The notes under the pieces: generated by a model | Told to the model about the DNA's origin: nothing | Database searches by the model: none | The model's input: only the letters and a program-made list of their open reading frames with translations | Shown: piece by piece, positions 53,301-61,513 of the stretch | How the letters are laid out: every line of letters begins with the position of its first letter | Numbering within the stretch: position 1 is the stretch's first letter | Program-made: the position numbers and the translations under genes | From: Deefgea rivuli DSM 18356 | Lineage (GTDB): Bacteria; Pseudomonadota; Gammaproteobacteria; Burkholderiales; Chitinibacteraceae | Assembly: GCF_000620145.1 (NCBI RefSeq) | Contig: NZ_JHVM01000015.1 | Location: forward strand, 1-64,000 | Direction of reading: 5' to 3' | DNA length: 64,000 nucleotides

Positions 53301-53885
53301 ATGAATAATAAACTTCAAAATATTTTTAGTTTTATTATCGAACTAGAAAAACTTAAATCCATTTTAAGAAAAACCAAAGTAATTGGCACTGATAGATATG
53401 AAAACTCAGCAGAACACAGTTGGCAAGTTTGCATGCTTGCTCAGTTATTGATAGATGAATCTCCTTATGAAGTTGATATTGTCCGAGTTATAGAGATATT
53501 GCTGGTGCATGACATACCGGAAATATATGTCGGAGACCAAATTGTCTATCAACACAAAGACAATGAATTCATCAATAAAGAACGTGAAGCAGCTCATAAA
53601 GCATTTGGACTTTTGCCTGAGTTACAAGCCATTTGGTGCTTGAGTCGTTGGCAAGAGTATGAAGATAGGGAAACTAATGAGGCCATTTTTGCTTATGCTG
53701 TCGATAGGTTAATGCCAGTTTTACTAAATATTTATAACTCAGGCCAAAGCTGGAAAGAAAATAACGTAACGAAAGAAAAAATATTAAAAGTAAATTCAGC
53801 TATTGGAATCGCGTTACCTTCTGTTTGGGTTTACGTTCAATCACTAATCAATGTGGTTGCCGAAGAACACTTGAGCGTCTCATAA
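53301..53885 (+). CDS. HD-domain hydrolase (HDDC2/YfbR-like)
   Basis: From the ATG at 53301 the product has about 194 residues. The metal motif is intact: ENSAEHSWQVCMLAQLL (His), LLVHDIPEIYVGD (His-Asp) and a late Asp in AYAVDRLMPVL. The helical layout is that of HDDC2/5'-nucleotidase-like HD proteins, which act on nucleotides. The gene is strikingly AT-rich compared with the chemoreceptor and parE on its sides, with many AAA, ATA and TTA codons, which suggests transfer. ATG at 53289 is an alternative start. Confidence 0.85.
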   Translation: MNNKLQNIFSFIIELEKLKSILRKTKVIGTDRYENSAEHSWQVCMLAQLLIDESPYEVDIVRVIEILLVHDIPEIYVGDQIVYQHKDNEFINKEREAAHKAFGLLPELQAIWCLSRWQEYEDRETNEAIFAYAVDRLMPVLLNIYNSGQSWKENNVTKEKILKVNSAIGIALPSVWVYVQSLINVVAEEHLSVS

Positions 53886-53910
53886 GGGTCGAATGCAGCC
53901 AGTTACACCG

Positions 53911-53940
53911 TTAAAAAACCCGCATCAGCGGGTTTTTTAA
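53911..53940. terminator. Bidirectional terminator
   Basis: TTAAAAAACCCGC-ATCA-GCGGGTTTTTTAA between the convergent HD-domain gene and parE. Confidence 0.92.
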
Positions 53941-53941
53941 C

Positions 53942-53991
53942 GTATATCGCTGTAGCGATTATTTACTAATGGCTACAAGCCAATACCCATC
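53942..53991. repeat. 51-bp palindromic repeat (mixed arms)
   Basis: Inner stem TGTAGC (53951-53956)/GCTACA (53972-53977) is perfect, with ATT/AAT inside. Outer arms are GTATAT and AATACCC. It overlaps the parE stop codon. Confidence 0.82.
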
Positions 53992-55963
53992 ACAAATCAG
54001 CTTCCACTTCATTCCCACGTGCCTCTAGCCATGCGCGGCGCGAACTGGCTTCGGATTTGCTCATCAGCATATTCATGACGTCGCGGGTGTTGGCGGCGAC
54101 GTCCGATGGGATCGATACACGCAGTACACGGCGGGTGTCGGGGTTCATCGTCGTGTCGAACAATTGCTCGGCATTCATTTCACCCAAGCCTTTGAAACGC
54201 GAAATGCTCCACGCCGATTCGCGCAGTTTTTCACCTTTGAGCTTGTCTAAAATTGCGGTCAATTCGCCTTCGTCGAGCGCATAAAATTTACGCGGCGGTT
54301 TGTTTTTACCACTGCCGCCAACGTCAACGCGGTACAGCGGCGGCTGCGCAACGTAGATGTGGCCATTGGCAACCAGCTGCGGGAAATGGCGATAAAACAG
54401 CGTCAAGAGCAGCACTTGAATGTGCGATCCATCGACGTCCGCATCCGACATAATGATGACTTTGCCGTAACGCAAGCCGCTCATATCCGCGCCGCTATTA
54501 AGCGTATGCGGGTCAACGCCAATCGCGACCGCCATATCGTGGACTTCGTTATTGCCAAAAATCTGATCTTTATCGACTTCCCACGTATTCAAAACCTTAC
54601 CGCGCAGCGGCAAAATCGCTTGGAAATCTTTATCGCGCCCCATTTTAGCCGAGCCGCCCGCCGAATCACCCTCGACAAGGAATAATTCGCAGCGCTCGGT
54701 TTCGTCCGAAGCGCAATCGGTCAATTTACCTGGCAGAACTGCTACGCCAGAGGATTTTTTCTTTTCGACTTTGGTCGCGTTTTTCTGCCGCGATTGCGCA
54801 GCGCGGATCGCCAGTTCAGCGAGTTTCTTGCCCAAATCAACGTGTTCGTTCAGCCACAGCTCGAACGGCGATCGCACCATCGCAGAAACAAGCTTGAGGC
54901 CGTCACGGCTGGTGAGTTTATCTTTAGTTTGCCCTTGAAATTGCGGATCGAGCACTTTGGCCGACAGCACAAACGAGCAGCGGCTAAACAAATCTTCTGG
55001 CAGTAACTTCACGCCTTTCGGTAGCAAATTATGGAAATCGATGAAGGTTTTAACGACTTGGAACACACCATCGCGCAGGCCGCTTTCGTGCGTGCCACCC
55101 GCTGGCGTTGGAATCAAATTCACATATGATTCACGATTCACCGCGCCGTCTTCGGTCCACGTTAGCGCCCATGCGCAGCCTTCGCCACGGCTAAACGTTT
55201 CGTCTTCGCCTTCAATGTACTTCTCGCCCTGCAAAATCGGCACCAGTTGCGTGTAGCCCGCCACTTGCTCGTTCAAATAACCGAGCAAACCATCCGGATA
55301 GCACCAACGTTTTTCGAGTAATTCGCCGTTAGCTTGCTCAACATTCAAGGTGACGATCAAACCGGGCAAGAGCACCGCTTTGGATTTCAGAACATGTTCT
55401 AGATCGGCCAGTGGAATGGTGGGGCTATCAAAATACTTGGCATCCGGCTGCACAAAAACGCGGGTTCCAGTGTCTTTTTTAGCGCAAGTGCCGAGCACCG
55501 ACAATGGCTCGATGACATCGCCACCAGAGAACACTAAACGATTGATTTGCCCATCGCGGCGGACTTCAACCTCTAGCCGCGTCGATAGCGCATTTGTGAC
55601 CGATACGCCCACGCCATGCAAACCGCCCGAGAACGCGTACGCGCCGCCGTCTTTTTTGTCGAACTTACCGCCCGCGTGCAATTGCGTAAACACCAACTGC
55701 ACCGTCGGCACGCCTTCTTCGGGGTGAATGCCGACCGGAATGCCACGGCCATTGTCTTGCACGCGCAGCGATTGATTGCGGTATAGCGTCACGTCGATTT
55801 GCGTTGCATATCCGCCCAGCGCCTCGTCGGCAGCATTGTCGATGACTTCTTGGCAAATGTGCAGCGGATTGTCAGTGCGGGTGTACATGCCAGGACGATG
55901 GCGGACAGGATCAAGGCCTTTTAAGACCTTGACGGAAGATTCGTCGTATTTAGGAGCTGCCAT
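53990..55963 (-). CDS. parE: DNA topoisomerase IV subunit B
   Basis: The 657-residue protein has the GHKL ATPase motifs EVIDNAADEAL, DNGRGIPVGIHPEEG and GGLHGVGVSVTNALS, and the TOPRIM motifs VEGDSAGGSAKMGRDKDFQAILPLRGK and MSDADVDGSHI. PLRGKVLNTWEV and the length separate it from GyrB (about 800 aa). It pairs with ParC encoded 10 kb away on the same strand. A parS site lies directly before its start codon, where a ribosome site would be expected. Confidence 0.94.
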   Translation of the reverse strand: MAAPKYDESSVKVLKGLDPVRHRPGMYTRTDNPLHICQEVIDNAADEALGGYATQIDVTLYRNQSLRVQDNGRGIPVGIHPEEGVPTVQLVFTQLHAGGKFDKKDGGAYAFSGGLHGVGVSVTNALSTRLEVEVRRDGQINRLVFSGGDVIEPLSVLGTCAKKDTGTRVFVQPDAKYFDSPTIPLADLEHVLKSKAVLLPGLIVTLNVEQANGELLEKRWCYPDGLLGYLNEQVAGYTQLVPILQGEKYIEGEDETFSRGEGCAWALTWTEDGAVNRESYVNLIPTPAGGTHESGLRDGVFQVVKTFIDFHNLLPKGVKLLPEDLFSRCSFVLSAKVLDPQFQGQTKDKLTSRDGLKLVSAMVRSPFELWLNEHVDLGKKLAELAIRAAQSRQKNATKVEKKKSSGVAVLPGKLTDCASDETERCELFLVEGDSAGGSAKMGRDKDFQAILPLRGKVLNTWEVDKDQIFGNNEVHDMAVAIGVDPHTLNSGADMSGLRYGKVIIMSDADVDGSHIQVLLLTLFYRHFPQLVANGHIYVAQPPLYRVDVGGSGKNKPPRKFYALDEGELTAILDKLKGEKLRESAWSISRFKGLGEMNAEQLFDTTMNPDTRRVLRVSIPSDVAANTRDVMNMLMSKSEASSRRAWLEARGNEVEADL

Positions 55964-55979
55964 TGTTTCACGTGAAACC
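55964..55979. other. parS site abutting the parE start codon
   Basis: TGTTTCACGTGAAACC, one mismatch from the palindrome TGTTTCACGTGAAACA. On the parE strand it ends immediately before the ATG (55961-55963). Confidence 0.82.
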
Positions 55980-56026
55980 AGTAAAAAGATTGGGGAGAAG
56001 TCTAGCAGAGAACAGCAAAGGCGTTG

Positions 56027-56211
56027 TCCACGAAAAACACGAAAGGCACGAAAAAACCAAACGAAGAATACAAATTTTGATTATTTTCTCGCGCTTAGAA
56101 ACTGATGGAATCAACAAATCGTACCTTTCTGCAAATTTTCTGTGCTGAACTTGATTCGAACTTCCTAAGTTCAATTTGTGTATTTTTCGTGCCTTTCATG
56201 TTTTTCGTGGA
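56027..56211. repeat. Element with 29-bp inverted ends (CACGAAAG family), copy 2
   Basis: TCCACGAAAAACACGAAAGG... at 56027-56055 is repeated inverted at 56183-56211 with one mismatch in 29. The AT-rich interior of 127 bp is unrelated to that of the element at 19481. It lies between parE and comM. Confidence 0.8.
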
Positions 56212-56221
56212 CTATGGTTTT

Positions 56222-56272
56222 GATGTATTTCCATGTAGCCCATATTAAATAATAGCTACAAGGCAATACATC
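56222..56272. repeat. 51-bp palindromic repeat (GATGTATT type), best copy
   Basis: Perfect outer GATGTATT (56222-56229)/AATACATC (56265-56272) and perfect inner TGTAGC (56234-56239)/GCTACA (56255-56260), around CCATATTAAATAATA. It touches the end of comM. Confidence 0.92.
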
Positions 56273-57765
56273 TACTCAATGCCACGTCGATATTGAATCG
56301 CTTCAGCTAAATGTTGCTTGGTGATGGCTTCGCTGCTGGCTAAGTCGGCAATCGTTCGTGCAACGCGCAAAACTCGATGATAAGCGCGCGCCGACCAGCC
56401 CAGCTTTTGTACCGCAGTTTGCAATAAAGCCAAACCGGCTGCATCGGGCTGGCAATGCTGATCCATCGCAGCGCCGAACAAAGCCGCATTATGCAAACCT
56501 TGCCGAGCTTGCTGACGACCCCGCGCACCGCTAACGCGAATCCGCACTGGCTCACTGGCTTCGCTCTGCCCACGCGCCAATAAGATCGCCTCGGGAATCG
56601 CTGGTACTTCGACGACCATATCAATGCGATCCAGCAGCGGCCCCGAAATCCGCCCGCGATAGCGCGCCACTTGATCTGGCGTGCAGCGGCAGGCTTTTTG
56701 CGGATGACCCAAATAGCCACAGGGGCAAGGATTCATCGCCGCGACGAGTTGAAACCGTGCGGGGAACTCGGCTTGCCGCGCCGCACGGGAAATAAAAATT
56801 CGCCCACTTTCCAGCGGTTCACGCAGCACCTCTAAAACTTTTCTGTCGAATTCAGGTAATTCATCAAGGAATAAAACGCCGTGGTGCGCCAACGAAATCT
56901 CGCCTGGTTGCGGCACACTACCACCGCCGACCAAGGCTACGCTGGACGCAGTGTGATGGGGAGATCGAAAAGGGCGCAAGCCAAATTGCCGTGGATCAAG
57001 GCCATTTTGCCCCAAAGACTGCACTGCGGCGGCTTCCAGTGCTTCGTGTTCTAACAAGGGTGGCAGCAAGCCAACCAAGCGTTGCGCCAGCATTGATTTT
57101 CCGGTGCCGGGCGGGCCAATCAGTAGTAGTGAATGATTACCCGCAGCGGCGACTTCCAAAGCGCGCCGCGCCGCCGATTGGCCTTTTACATCGGCTAGAT
57201 CAGGGTAAATCAGCGTGGGAATTTCAGTCGGTGGCACGGCCACGGCCAGCGTTTCACCGCCGAGTAAATGGCGACAGACTTGCAAAATATGCTCGGCGGC
57301 GAAGATATTTGCATCTTTAATCAAGGCCGCTTCTGCGCTGCTTTCTGCACTGATAATCAGCGTTCGCCCCGCATCACGCGCCGCCATCGCCAGCGCCAAG
57401 GCACCGCGCACTGAACGTAATTGTCCAGTTAAACCCAATTCACCGGCAAATTCATACTCAGCTAAATGTTCGCACGGCAATTGCCCGCTGGCAGCCAAAA
57501 TACCAATGGCAATCGCCAAATCATAATGCCCAGCGCCTTTGGGCAAGTCGGCTGGAGCGAGATTGACAGTAATTCTACGATTGGGGAATTCAAACCCAGC
57601 AACTTGCAAAGCGGCACGCACACGCTCGCGCGATTCACGCACTTCGGTGTCGGCAAGGCCAACTAAATTAAACGCAGGCAAGCCGTTAGCCAAATGCACT
57701 TCGACTGTAACCGATTGCGCGGATAATCCATCGAGCGCGCGAGAGTACAAAACGGCAAGCGACAT
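56272..57765 (-). CDS. comM: ComM/YifB-family AAA+ ATPase
   Basis: The 497-residue protein has the YifB N-terminal domain (ALDGLSAQSVTVEVHLANGLPAFNLVGLADTEVRESRERVRAAL), Walker A GPPGTGKSMLAQRL near residue 215, the Mg-chelatase-like FRSPHHTASSVALVGGG, Walker B LFLDELPEF and FQLVAAMNPCPCGYLG with zinc-type Cys. ComM is the branch-migration helicase that aids DNA integration in natural transformation. Its presence hints that this organism may be naturally competent. The end touches a 51-bp palindromic repeat. Confidence 0.94.
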   Translation of the reverse strand: MSLAVLYSRALDGLSAQSVTVEVHLANGLPAFNLVGLADTEVRESRERVRAALQVAGFEFPNRRITVNLAPADLPKGAGHYDLAIAIGILAASGQLPCEHLAEYEFAGELGLTGQLRSVRGALALAMAARDAGRTLIISAESSAEAALIKDANIFAAEHILQVCRHLLGGETLAVAVPPTEIPTLIYPDLADVKGQSAARRALEVAAAGNHSLLLIGPPGTGKSMLAQRLVGLLPPLLEHEALEAAAVQSLGQNGLDPRQFGLRPFRSPHHTASSVALVGGGSVPQPGEISLAHHGVLFLDELPEFDRKVLEVLREPLESGRIFISRAARQAEFPARFQLVAAMNPCPCGYLGHPQKACRCTPDQVARYRGRISGPLLDRIDMVVEVPAIPEAILLARGQSEASEPVRIRVSGARGRQQARQGLHNAALFGAAMDQHCQPDAAGLALLQTAVQKLGWSARAYHRVLRVARTIADLASSEAITKQHLAEAIQYRRGIE

Positions 57766-57822
57766 AGGTCAGTTCACGGTGCTATGCTAATTTATACAGT
57801 GTAAGCAGGAAATCAGGAATTA

Positions 57823-58818
57823 ATGGAACAATCGACCACTTTCATGCCCAACTTTCGCAATCTAGGTGTTTTACTGCGCGCCTTGGTGTTGATTCATTTG
57901 GGCGTGCTGATTTATGTGTTGCTGACAATCAGTCGCTGGAGCGAATGGAGCGGCAAACTCACCGAAGCCAGCTTGTGGGTGGAGCCGGTGCTGCTGATTT
58001 CTTTGGGCGGCTTGGCGCTCTGTAGCGTGCCATTGCAAAAGCTAAGCTATCGCAATGCGCTGATCGCTGTTTTATCTTGGGTTCTGATTGTAGCGTGGAG
58101 TGTGTCGAAATTATTCCAAGATTTGCTGCCCATGGATACGCAAGCGATGCCGCTGCGCTTTGAGCTGGTGACGCTGAGCGTCACTTTGCTGCTGCTGTTG
58201 CATTATCAATTATGGATACGCGCGCTATCGCCGCGCTTAGCCGAGGCGCGACTCGTGGCCTTGCAAGCGCGAATTAGGCCGCATTTTTTCTTTAATAGTT
58301 TAAATGCGGTGCTATCTTTAATACGCAGCGACCCCAAATTGGCCGAACGATTACTAGAGAATTTGTCTGATTTATTTCGGGTGGCGATGGGTAGCGAGAC
58401 AGGACTTTCCACAATGGCGCGCGAAGTCGAATTAGCGCAAGGTTATTTGGAAATTGAAAATGTGCGTTTAGGAGAGCGGCTGCATGTGGAATGGCATATC
58501 GATAAAATGCCAAAACTCGCCTCAATTCCGCCATTGATATTACAGCCTTTATTAGAAAACGCGATTTACCACGGAATTGAGCCGCAAATTGAACCCGGCG
58601 TCATCCAATTAAATATATTTCGAGTGCGCGACGAAGTTCATATCGACATTCGCAATCCCCTGTTGAATCACATTCCGCTACGAAGCGGCAATGGCATGGC
58701 GCTAGACAATGTACGCGAACGTTTGCTGCTTTATTACGATGCTGAAGCGAATCTCAGCATAAATTCAGGAAACGACTATTATCAAATACATATCACGCTA
58801 CCCTATCGGGAGCTTTAA
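57823..58818 (+). CDS. LytS/AlgZ-type sensor histidine kinase
   Basis: The 331-residue kinase has four membrane helices in the first 130 residues, then the HisKA_LytTS block RIRPHFFFNSLNAVLSLI with the phosphoacceptor His, and an ATPase domain with PPLILQPLLENAIYHGIEP (N box) and GNGMALDNVRERL (G box). It resembles AlgZ/FimS. The LytTR regulator gene starts 2 bp after its stop, so the two form a two-component pair. Confidence 0.9.
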   Translation: MEQSTTFMPNFRNLGVLLRALVLIHLGVLIYVLLTISRWSEWSGKLTEASLWVEPVLLISLGGLALCSVPLQKLSYRNALIAVLSWVLIVAWSVSKLFQDLLPMDTQAMPLRFELVTLSVTLLLLLHYQLWIRALSPRLAEARLVALQARIRPHFFFNSLNAVLSLIRSDPKLAERLLENLSDLFRVAMGSETGLSTMAREVELAQGYLEIENVRLGERLHVEWHIDKMPKLASIPPLILQPLLENAIYHGIEPQIEPGVIQLNIFRVRDEVHIDIRNPLLNHIPLRSGNGMALDNVRERLLLYYDAEANLSINSGNDYYQIHITLPYREL

Positions 58819-58820
58819 CA

Positions 58821-59591
58821 ATGAATGCTGCGTTACGACTCTTTCTCGTTGATGATGAACTGCCCGCTCTGAATCGTCTGCAAGACATTCTGAATGACTG
58901 CGCGCATGAGTGCCCCAATCAAGTCATTGGTACTGCCACCAATGGCATGAGTGCATTACCGCAAATTGCCGAACATGACATCGACGTGGTGATTTTAGAC
59001 ATCCAAATGCCGCAAATGAGCGGTATTGAGGTTGCCAAAAAACTGATGAATTTGGCTAAACCACCTGCGGTGATTTTTGCGACGGCATTTGAAGACTACG
59101 GCGTGGCTGCATTTGATGTACGCGCCGTGGATTATTTACTCAAACCCATCCGCCAAGATCGTCTACTCACCGCATTAAAACGAGTGATCGAATTACGCCA
59201 ACCGGCCGGAGCCCAAGCTGATGCACCGCGTCACGATGGCATGCGTAGCCACTTTAGCGTGACTGAGCGTGGCAGGATTCATCTGATTCCGATTGGCGAA
59301 GCGCGCTTTCTGAAAGCCGAGCAAAAATACATCACACTGCGTACGCGGGATAGAGAATATCTACTCGAAGACTCGCTGACCAAATTAGAAGAAGAATTTG
59401 GATCAAAGTTTGTGCGTATTCACAGGAATTGTTTGGTGTCTCGCGATAATATTGCAGGCTTCGAGCGCGAAGTCCAAGACGGTGGTGAAGCGCATTGGGT
59501 GGTCGTATTGCGCGACGTGCCCGAGCGACTCCCCGTTAGTCGCCGCCAGCAACACATTATCAAAGATTTCAAGAAAGGCCATGATGGATAA
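58821..59591 (+). CDS. LytTR-type response regulator (AlgR-like)
   Basis: The 256-residue protein has a receiver domain (LFLVDDELPALNRL, phospho-Asp in VVILDIQMPQMSGIEV, Lys in VDYLLKPI) and a C-terminal LytTR DNA-binding domain from about residue 150 (RIHLIPIGEARFLKAEQKYITLRT, LEEEFGSKFVRIHRNCLVS). AlgR-type regulators control pili, alginate or virulence genes. It overlaps the DUF2721 gene by 8 bp. Confidence 0.92.
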   Translation: MNAALRLFLVDDELPALNRLQDILNDCAHECPNQVIGTATNGMSALPQIAEHDIDVVILDIQMPQMSGIEVAKKLMNLAKPPAVIFATAFEDYGVAAFDVRAVDYLLKPIRQDRLLTALKRVIELRQPAGAQADAPRHDGMRSHFSVTERGRIHLIPIGEARFLKAEQKYITLRTRDREYLLEDSLTKLEEEFGSKFVRIHRNCLVSRDNIAGFEREVQDGGEAHWVVVLRDVPERLPVSRRQQHIIKDFKKGHDG

Positions 59592-60009
59592 TTTTAGTAT
59601 TAACACCCCTTCTTTATTGTTCCCTGCAATTTCCTTGCTGATGCTCGCTTATACCAATCGTTTCTTGGCTATTTCGAGCATTATTCGCCAGCTTTACGAT
59701 CACCACACCAGCAATCCCAACGAAAATATTTTACGCCAGCTTGATAATCTGCGGCAGCGCGTCTGGCTGATTCGCTATATGCAAGCGCTCGGTATCAGCA
59801 GCTTGCTGCTGTGTATTGTATCAATGATTCTTATTGCACTGAATCTGGATCAATTTGCCCAAGGCCTATTTATCGCCAGCCTTGTTTTAATGACCGGCTC
59901 TTTGATTTTATGCCTGATGGAAGTGATGGTGTCCGATGCGGCGCTCAAAATCCTCTTGGCCGATATTGAAAAAGACCTCAAGCGCCCCTTAACGCGCTTT
60001 CCCAAATAG
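59584..60009 (+). CDS. DUF2721 membrane protein
   Basis: From the ATG at 59584 (AAAGG 5 bp upstream) the product has about 141 residues and three membrane helices. SLLFPAISLLMLAYTNRFLAISSIIRQLY and QRVWLIRYMQALGISSLLLCIVSMILIAL are typical of DUF2721. Function unknown. It is the third gene of the LytS/LytTR operon and could take part in the same envelope signalling. ATG at 59581 is an alternative. Confidence 0.88.
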   Translation: MDNFSINTPSLLFPAISLLMLAYTNRFLAISSIIRQLYDHHTSNPNENILRQLDNLRQRVWLIRYMQALGISSLLLCIVSMILIALNLDQFAQGLFIASLVLMTGSLILCLMEVMVSDAALKILLADIEKDLKRPLTRFPK

Positions 60010-60036
60010 AAAAAACGGGCCGTAGCCCGTTTTTTT
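60010..60036. terminator. Bidirectional terminator
   Basis: AAAAAACGGGC-CGTA-GCCCGTTTTTT between the convergent DUF2721 gene and dgkA. Confidence 0.92.
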
Positions 60037-60055
60037 CTTATCTACGTTGGAAAAA

Positions 60056-60427
60056 CTACGCCGTTAATGCCAAAGCCCACATCGCGGCCAAATTCACCAA
60101 ACACACCAACTGCGCCGCGCTACCTAAATCTTTGGCGCGTTTAGCTAAATCATGTTTCGCCAATGAAGTATGATCCACCGCAGCTTCAATCGCCGAATTC
60201 AGCAGCTCAACAATCATGCTGGCCAAATGGCTGCCGACGACAATCGCATGCGCCCAAGCTGGCATACTTAGCACAAACGACAAAGGAATCCCGACCAAAG
60301 CCAGTAAAGTCACTTGGCGAAACGCCGCTTCATTCACCCAGCCGGCACTCAATCCATCCAGCGAATAACCCAAAGCATTCAATACGCGCTTAACACCGGT
60401 CTTACCTTTAAAAGGGCTCTCAGTCAC
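60056..60427 (-). CDS. dgkA: Diacylglycerol kinase DgkA
   Basis: From the GTG at 60427, 8 bp after GGAG, the enzyme has 123 residues, the usual size. It shows KRVLNALGYSLDGL, NEAAFRQVTLLALVGIPL with the catalytic-region Glu, ELLNSAIEAAVDHTSLAKHDLAKRAKDLGSAAQLV and three membrane helices. It recycles diacylglycerol to phosphatidate. The ATG at 60472 would add 15 residues encoded by a dyad repeat and is less likely. Confidence 0.9.
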   Translation of the reverse strand: MTESPFKGKTGVKRVLNALGYSLDGLSAGWVNEAAFRQVTLLALVGIPLSFVLSMPAWAHAIVVGSHLASMIVELLNSAIEAAVDHTSLAKHDLAKRAKDLGSAAQLVCLVNLAAMWALALTA

Positions 60428-60445
60428 TTGTGGATCTCCGTTTAC

Positions 60446-60588
60446 AGAGCGTGTTTTAAAAGTGCTACGCATCCCGTGATAACGGGTCAGGCGGTGCTCG
60501 AAATCCTCATGTACAAAGAGTACATTGCGGTTTCTGTGCTCCGGCCTCTCCGTTCTGACGGGCGCTCGCTACTTTTAAAATACACTCT
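60446..60588. repeat. 143-bp dyad element between dgkA and the BPSS1780 gene
   Basis: Arms AGAGCGTGTTTTAAAAGT (60446-60463) and ACTTTTAAAATACACTCT (60571-60588) match with two differences in 18. Inner inverted pairs lie around GTACAAAGAGTAC and GAAATCC/GGTTTC. The CGGTGCTCGAAATCCTCATG core is one I recall as common between genes of other betaproteobacteria. Confidence 0.72.
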
Positions 60589-61322
60589 TAAGCTTCAAAA
60601 ACATCAACATAACATACATAACTAGTAATCAATGCCACGGGCAATGCCACCAATAAACCTAAAAACATCGGCAACATCGCCAAAATCAAACCGACCGCAC
60701 CGATCACCGACATCACCAAAATCGGTTGCCAATTGCGCCAGAATGCCAGAAATGACAACTTCATCGCCTCGCTGGCTTTCATGCCTTGCAACATCACCAA
60801 AGTCGGCGCATAAAAATACGTGCTGTAGACCACTGAAAATGCCAACACCACCAAAATCATCACAGGCCAAATTGCGCTCATTTGCTCAAATGCTTGCAGA
60901 TTTTTATCCAAAGAAATCAAACCCACAAAAGCGGCACCCGCCAATAAAGCGGCCATCAGCACCATGACCAACATCGTACCAAATAGATACAAGACGCCCA
61001 CTCTGAGCAACTCAGCAAAACGCAGCTGAAATCCGGCAAATAAATCACTCAGTTGCGGCGTTTCACCGCGCGCCTGCTTTTGCGCCGCAAACATAACCCC
61101 ACCCAAAAAGACAGGCCCCAGCAGCGTCGAAAGCAAGCTTCCCACAAAGGGCAACATCGACATCCCGAGCATCAGCACAATAAACACGCCCGAAATCCCC
61201 AGCCAGGCTGTCGGCGCCTGCTTGAATAACATAAACGCGTTCACAATCCACTGCCAGCCCTGCATCGGCGGTATTTTGCGCGGCTCTACGCTCACATCAA
61301 TCACATTATCTTGGTCTAACAT
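60588..61322 (-). CDS. BPSS1780-family membrane protein
   Basis: From the ATG at 61322 (AGGAAGA upstream) the product has about 244 residues and six membrane helices. GWQWIVNAFMLFKQAPTAWLGI, FAAQKQARGETPQLSDLFAGF and YAPTLVMLQGMKASEAMKLSFLAFWRNWQPIL match the BPSS1780 family of betaproteobacterial membrane proteins. Function unknown. The right arm of a dyad repeat runs into its stop codon. Confidence 0.85.
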   Translation of the reverse strand: MLDQDNVIDVSVEPRKIPPMQGWQWIVNAFMLFKQAPTAWLGISGVFIVLMLGMSMLPFVGSLLSTLLGPVFLGGVMFAAQKQARGETPQLSDLFAGFQLRFAELLRVGVLYLFGTMLVMVLMAALLAGAAFVGLISLDKNLQAFEQMSAIWPVMILVVLAFSVVYSTYFYAPTLVMLQGMKASEAMKLSFLAFWRNWQPILVMSVIGAVGLILAMLPMFLGLLVALPVALITSYVCYVDVFEA

Positions 61323-61463
61323 GGTCTTCCTACTCAAAAACGGTCAATACCGACATCGTAACTGGAGTTGACTGCTTCTGACAGTTCATCATGCCGCAGC
61401 AAGATGAAATCCACATGAAAAAGCCAAGCTAAAAGCCTTAGATCACAAAAGACAGAACAAAAA

Positions 61464-61494
61464 AAACCAAGGCTGTATTTCACAGCCTTGGTTT
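61464..61494 (-). terminator. Terminator of ackA
   Basis: AAACCAAGGCTGT-5 nt-ACAGCCTTGGTTT with a T-run on the minus strand, 20 bp after the ackA stop. Confidence 0.9.
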
Positions 61495-61513
61495 GGTGTT
61501 GCTATGCTTTAAA

